In this document: in pieces, positions 32,739-36,214 of the stretch | Layout: each line of letters opens with the position of its first letter | How positions within the stretch are numbered: the stretch's first letter is position 1 | Assembly (NCBI GenBank): GCA_964411875.1 | Contig: CAYPMT010000009.1 | Span: 1 to 36,214 of the forward strand | Length of the DNA: 36,214 nucleotides | Direction: 5' to 3' | Source of the DNA: Aliikangiella sp964411875 | GTDB lineage: Bacteria > Pseudomonadota > Gammaproteobacteria > Enterobacterales > Kangiellaceae | Made by a program: the position numbers and the translations under genes | The notes under the pieces: model-generated | Database searches by the model: none | Seen by the model: the letters and a program-made list of their open reading frames with translations, nothing else | What the model was told of the DNA's origin: nothing

Positions 32739-33425
32739 ATGATTTATATTGTTATTGGAATTTTATTTTTAGTTATTATTTTAGGGCCCCAACTATGGGT
32801 TAGGCATGTATTAAAAAAATATGCACAGCCTTTACAGCAAATGCCAGGGACAGGAGGTGAGCTTGCTCGCCATTTATTAGATAGGTTTGAATTAACTCAG
32901 GTTAAGTTAGAGGAGAGTAAGCCTGGTGGTGACCACTATGATCCTCAAGCGAATGTTGTTAGGTTAAGTCCAGAGTACCTCAATCAAAAATCATTAACAG
33001 CTGTTGCTGTAGCGGCTCATGAGGTTGGACATGCCATCCAATTCAATCGTCATGAGCCGGTTAGTTTGTTGCGCCGTCGTTATTTGGGGAAAGCACATTT
33101 ATTGCAAAAAATAGGTGCTTATTTTTTGCTGGCCTTACCCATTATTGGTTTAGTGTTTCGAATTCCCCACCTTGCCTTGTTAACCGGAGCCGTTGGTTTG
33201 TTAACATTATTACTTTCGGTTTTAGCTTATTTGGCTATTTTACCTGAAGAGTGGGATGCTAGTTTTAATAAAGCCTTGCCAATTTTAAACGATTATGTGC
33301 CGGCAGAATATTTACCGGCAATTCGTCAAATTTTAAAAGCTTGCGCATTAACTTATGTTGCTGCGGCTTTAGCTGATGTGCTCAGACTATGGCGCTGGCT
33401 TGTTTTGCTAAAAGGTATACGCTGA
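32739..33425 (+). CDS. YugP-type zinc metallopeptidase
   Basis: The 228-residue membrane protein has an N-terminal helix (residues 1-20, MIYIVIGILFLVIILGPQLW), the zinc motif AAHEVGHAIQF (His94, Glu95, His98), two further helices (about 120-165) and a C-terminal helix. The third zinc ligand is probably a glutamate in L-P-E-E-W-D-A-S-F (about 171-179), which is typical of the family (Zn_peptidase_2, YugP). YugP-like proteases are widespread but poorly characterised. Length matches the family. It is convergent with phhB, with only 3 bases between the stop codons. Confidence 0.92.
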   Translation: MIYIVIGILFLVIILGPQLWVRHVLKKYAQPLQQMPGTGGELARHLLDRFELTQVKLEESKPGGDHYDPQANVVRLSPEYLNQKSLTAVAVAAHEVGHAIQFNRHEPVSLLRRRYLGKAHLLQKIGAYFLLALPIIGLVFRIPHLALLTGAVGLLTLLLSVLAYLAILPEEWDASFNKALPILNDYVPAEYLPAIRQILKACALTYVAAALADVLRLWRWLVLLKGIR

Positions 33426-33428
33426 TCG

Positions 33429-33782
33429 TTATTGGCCAGATGCAGCCAAATAAATATCGTCAGTTTTTGCCGCACAAATAAAGTCATTACGATGTAAGCC
33501 TTTAATACTATGAGACCACCAAGTAACAGTGACTTTGCCCCATTCAGTGAGTAACCCTGGGTGATGGCCTTCTTTTTCGGCCATATCACCGACTAGATTT
33601 GTAAATGCAATGGCTTGTTTAAAATTTTTAAACTTATAAACTCTTTCTAATTGCAAAATATTGTTGACTGAAATGGGCGTCCAGTCAGGAATTTGTTTAA
33701 TCAACTCAGCTAATTCTTCATCACTTACTTGAGGGGCATCTGCTCGACATGCTTCGCATTGCTGTGATTTAAGCTCTGACAT
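33429..33782 (-). CDS. phhB: Pterin-4a-carbinolamine dehydratase
   Basis: This 117-residue enzyme dehydrates the 4a-hydroxytetrahydrobiopterin formed by phenylalanine hydroxylase so the cofactor can be recycled. The catalytic block is EKEGHHPGLLTEWGKVTVTW followed by W-S-H-S-I-K-G-L-H-R-N-D-F and A-A-K-T-D. The N-terminal QCEACRADAPQVSDEEL is also usual in the Pseudomonas-type protein. I chose ATG 33782, since GGAGAAG stands just before it; TTG 33794 overlaps that site. It lies 39 bases downstream of phhA on the same strand, a standard phhA-phhB operon. Confidence 0.96.
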   Translation of the reverse strand: MSELKSQQCEACRADAPQVSDEELAELIKQIPDWTPISVNNILQLERVYKFKNFKQAIAFTNLVGDMAEKEGHHPGLLTEWGKVTVTWWSHSIKGLHRNDFICAAKTDDIYLAASGQ

Positions 33783-33821
33783 ATTCTTCTCCAATCATTT
33801 GATGTTTATACTCGTTTTATT

Positions 33822-34640
33822 TTAGCAAGCTGGTGGTATATCATGGTCAGATGGTTTCATGCCCATGGCACGAGCCTGTTCAATCATATCAATTAAATCC
33901 ATTTGAATTAAACCTTGCAAGTCCGATAGTTCCTCAATGATAAAATAATTTTTTTGCAACTCATCAATACGATAAGGTGTGCGAAAAATTTCAAGGACAT
34001 CGAGTGGATAGCGATTAGGAACTTTGCTTTCCAATGAATAAATTGTTTCTTCTTTCGATGACAAAATACCACCGCCATAAACTCTTAAGCCTTGTGATGT
34101 TTTTAATAAACCAAACTCAATAGTAAACCAATAAAGTCTCGCCAACATGACTCGATCGGTTTTATTAGCTTGTAAACCTAATTGACCATAGTGTTGAGAG
34201 AAGTCGGCGTAAGCCTGGTTAGTTAAAAGTGGACAATGGCCAAAAATTTCATGAAAAATGTCTGGTTCTTGCAGGTAATCCAGATCTTCTGGACGACGAA
34301 TGAAAGTTGCTGCTGGGAATTGGCGATTGGCTAAGAGTTGAAAGAATTCTTTAAAGCCGATTAATGCTGGAACAGCCGTCACTTGCCAACCTGTAACTTG
34401 TTTTAGCTTTTTATTGATTTCAGGAAGTTGAGGTATTTGAGATGAGCTAATAGCCAATGATTCGAGTCCTTGAATAAACTCATTACAGGCTCTATTTTGA
34501 ATGATTTTTATTTGACGATTATATAATTCTTCCCAAGTTTTATTTTCTTCTTGGGTATAGTTCACATAGCCAAATTTATCGACAGGTTTTGAAACATAGG
34601 CTTTTTTGTTATCTGTCTTGAGTGCAGTTTTAGCTGTCAT
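33822..34640 (-). CDS. phhA: Phenylalanine-4-hydroxylase
   Basis: A non-haem iron, pterin-dependent monooxygenase that converts phenylalanine to tyrosine. From ATG 34640 it has 272 residues; the frame runs to ATG 34682 but no start has a good ribosome site, and the family alignment begins only near D-K-F-G-Y-V-N-Y. Iron ligands are His130 and His135 in DIFHEIFGHCPLL and Glu175 in WFTIEFGLL (numbering from ATG 34640). PATFIRRPEDLDYLQEPD precedes them with the expected change, here A-A-T-F-I-R-R. The length suits the monofunctional bacterial type without a regulatory ACT domain. It is followed by phhB and is divergent from a MocR-type regulator, a plausible controller. Confidence 0.96.
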   Translation of the reverse strand: MTAKTALKTDNKKAYVSKPVDKFGYVNYTQEENKTWEELYNRQIKIIQNRACNEFIQGLESLAISSSQIPQLPEINKKLKQVTGWQVTAVPALIGFKEFFQLLANRQFPAATFIRRPEDLDYLQEPDIFHEIFGHCPLLTNQAYADFSQHYGQLGLQANKTDRVMLARLYWFTIEFGLLKTSQGLRVYGGGILSSKEETIYSLESKVPNRYPLDVLEIFRTPYRIDELQKNYFIIEELSDLQGLIQMDLIDMIEQARAMGMKPSDHDIPPAC

Positions 34641-34732
34641 AACCATTAGTCCATCTGGCTTTAAGGATAATAGAACCATCATATCAACAGATAAAAAATA
34701 GATACAGATATAGAAAAAATTAAGTTTTTGGA

Positions 34733-34756
34733 GTACAGTTAGTGTTTGTGTACTGT
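34733..34756. promoter_or_regulatory. Candidate operator between phhA and the MocR-type gene
   Basis: GTACAGT (34733-34739) and GTACTGT (34750-34756) form a near-perfect direct repeat with a 17-base period; AGTACA/TGTACT also form an inverted repeat. MocR regulators often bind direct repeats in the divergent gap next to their own gene, so this is a natural candidate site. Confidence 0.4.
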
Positions 34757-34811
34757 TTTTTAGATATTTTTAATTAATCTGTGTTGTTTTTTAATAATAG
34801 GAATTTGAAAC

Positions 34812-36214
34812 TTGCCTAAAACTAAGCTTTATCAAGTTATAGCTGATGACTTAAAGCAGCAAATTAATCAAGGTATTTTCCCTCCTGGCAGTAAAATACC
34901 ATCGATACGCTCTTTAGCGACTCAAAGGAAAGTGAGTATTTCAAGTATACAACGTGCTTTAGATGAGTTGGAAATGGCCGGTTTAATTGAGTCAAAACCA
35001 AAATCAGGTTTTTATGTTAGAGTAACTGTAAAGTCAGAAAATAGTTATCAGCCTCCTAGAGTTAGCTCAGTTCCTAAGTCAGTTAAAATTCATGAAATGG
35101 CTAATCGAATTTTTCATCAATGTGAAGAGAAGGGAATCGTTAATTTAGGGATTGCTTACCCTCATCAATCTTATAGCGCTGAAACACATTTGCAAAAAGT
35201 GGCTAGTCGAGTTGTTCGCCAGCATATGCCAGATATTTTAGAAGCCCATGTTTCTTCGGGCTATTTTCCATTGAGACAAATATTAGCTGAGCGCCTATCA
35301 AAATCGGGATGCCGTTTAAGTGCGGATGATATTATTGTAACCAATGGTTGTCTTGAAGCTTTATCAATTTGTTTACGAGCTGTTGCAAAGCCAGGCGATA
35401 CAATAGCAATAGAATCGCCTAGTTTTGTTGGTTTATACCAAGTGCTTGAATCTTTGGGGTATAAAGCATTAGAAATACCCTGTCATCCAAAGGATGGAAT
35501 AAGCCTTGAAGCTTTAGAATTAGCTCTTGAGCAATGGGATATTAAAGCCGTTGCTATTGTTCCAAGTTTTAGTAATCCCCTCGGCTCACACATGCCAGAA
35601 AAAAACCGTCAGCTTTTAGTTGAGCTTTTATCAGAAAAAAATACTCCTTTAATTGAGGATGATATGTTAACCGAACTATCCTTTGATGGTTCACGTACTA
35701 AACCGTGCAAAGCATTTGATGAAAAAGGTTTAGTTTTATACTGCTCATCAGCTTCAAAAACGATAGCTTCGGGTTTTCGAATAGGTTGGATTGTTCCAGG
35801 CGCTTTTTATAAAGAAGTATCCTATTTTAGAACATTTAGTAATCTGAGTGTTTCGAATTTTGCACAAATTGTCATTGCTGAATTTGTGAAAACAGGGCGC
35901 TATGATCGTCATATAAAACAAATGGTCAATTTGTTAGCCCAGCAAATGCACCGGTTTCAACAGTTAATAGAAATTTATTTTCCTGAGGGTACACGAATTT
36001 CTTATCCGGGTGGTGGCTGTATTTTATGGGTGGGTTTACCTAATAAGATAAATGGCTATGCTTTTTTTGAAAAGGCTATTCAATTAGGTATTGCGGTGAT
36101 TCCTGGCCAAATTAGTAGTGCTTCAGATAAATTTAACAACTGTATTCGAATTAATTGTGCTTGTGATCCAGCAATCGATTTAGAAGAAGCGATTAAAAAG
36201 TTAGCTGACTTAGC
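34812..36214 (+). CDS. MocR-type regulator: GntR HTH fused to an aminotransferase-like domain (partial)
   Basis: The frame is open from TTG 34812 to the window end (about 467 codons, no stop). AGGAA at 34798-34802 is 9 bases before TTG. Residues 1-75 are a GntR winged helix (LYQVIADDLKQQINQGIFPP, G-S-K-I-P-S-I-R-S-L, SISSIQRALDELEMAGLIES). The rest is a fold-type I aminotransferase domain: L-G-I-A-Y-P-H, TNGCLEALSICLRAVAKPGD, PSFSNPLGSHMPEKNR, the PLP lysine in CSSASKTIASGFRIGW, and YPGGGCILWVGLP. Such proteins sense an amino acid or PLP derivative and regulate nearby genes. The divergent phhA-phhB pair makes aromatic amino acid control a reasonable guess. Only the last part of the C-terminal domain is missing. 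Confidence 0.92.
   Translation, partial: MPKTKLYQVIADDLKQQINQGIFPPGSKIPSIRSLATQRKVSISSIQRALDELEMAGLIESKPKSGFYVRVTVKSENSYQPPRVSSVPKSVKIHEMANRIFHQCEEKGIVNLGIAYPHQSYSAETHLQKVASRVVRQHMPDILEAHVSSGYFPLRQILAERLSKSGCRLSADDIIVTNGCLEALSICLRAVAKPGDTIAIESPSFVGLYQVLESLGYKALEIPCHPKDGISLEALELALEQWDIKAVAIVPSFSNPLGSHMPEKNRQLLVELLSEKNTPLIEDDMLTELSFDGSRTKPCKAFDEKGLVLYCSSASKTIASGFRIGWIVPGAFYKEVSYFRTFSNLSVSNFAQIVIAEFVKTGRYDRHIKQMVNLLAQQMHRFQQLIEIYFPEGTRISYPGGGCILWVGLPNKINGYAFFEKAIQLGIAVIPGQISSASDKFNNCIRINCACDPAIDLEEAIKKLADL

Noticed and set aside
1..36214. tRNA, rRNA, CRISPR arrays, insertion sequences and prophage genes
   Set aside because: Read for them on both strands; no cloverleaf, repeat-spacer array, transposase or phage structural gene was recognised. 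A tool search would be more sensitive.

Overview
The window looks like chromosome from a low-GC (AT-rich by eye; not computed), probably aquatic, gammaproteobacterium. The evidence is the core gene set and its order: a corB/yfjD-ypjD-ffh block, nadC, ampD-ampE next to aceE-aceF-lpdA, a DUF1631 protein, and phhA-phhB. Families such as DUF6316, DUF6524 and choice-of-anchor H also point to marine Gammaproteobacteria. I cannot fix the genus; something near Kangiellaceae or other low-GC Oceanospirillales-like lineages is a guess. No rRNA, tRNA, CRISPR array or recognisable transposase was found. A run of 100 N at 12336-12435 is an assembly gap that cuts a minus-strand gene, so long-range order across it is less secure than elsewhere.

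Layout. (1) 1-3674, plus strand: the end of an envelope operon with the C-terminus of an HzsA-related/cytochrome-type protein, an SH3b-plus-beta-barrel protein, a second small outer-membrane barrel, a TlpA-like thioredoxin, a DUF4266 lipoprotein with a Gly/Cys tail, and a large DUF3570 barrel. (2) 3758-8108: a DUF6316 protein, then the conserved corB-like, ypjD-like and divergent ffh block. (3) 8130-12549: an accessory-looking stretch between ffh and asd. It has a solitary TIR-domain protein with an unassigned C-terminal domain, nadC with a small coiled-coil partner, a SprT-like metalloprotein, a CysB-type regulator reduced to its DNA-binding part, a small ORF with a very strong terminator, and the gap-interrupted gene. 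(4) 12786-18193: asd and lysA (lysine/DAP pathway, LysA strikingly Bacteroidota-like), a DUF3391-HD-GYP c-di-GMP phosphodiesterase candidate, an unknown protein, and a choice-of-anchor H surface protein. (5) 18380-29547: a membrane-anchored retropepsin-like protease, DUF1631, ampD-ampE, and the pyruvate dehydrogenase operon aceE-aceF-lpdA. (6) 29671-36214: a DUF6524 membrane protein, a solitary QueC-like PP-loop ATPase, an unknown protein with a MaoC-type hydratase, a YugP-type zinc peptidase, phhA-phhB for phenylalanine hydroxylation, and a divergent MocR-type regulator running off the window end.

Best candidates for something undescribed are the solitary TIR fusion gene (8130-9122), the orphan PP-loop ATPase with a CxxCxxC cluster (30284-31405), the envelope operon at the left edge with its Gly/Cys-tailed lipoprotein, and the small transcript at about 11713-11972 that ends in a textbook intrinsic terminator just upstream of a truncated CysB. 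None of these is proven to be a new system by sequence alone.
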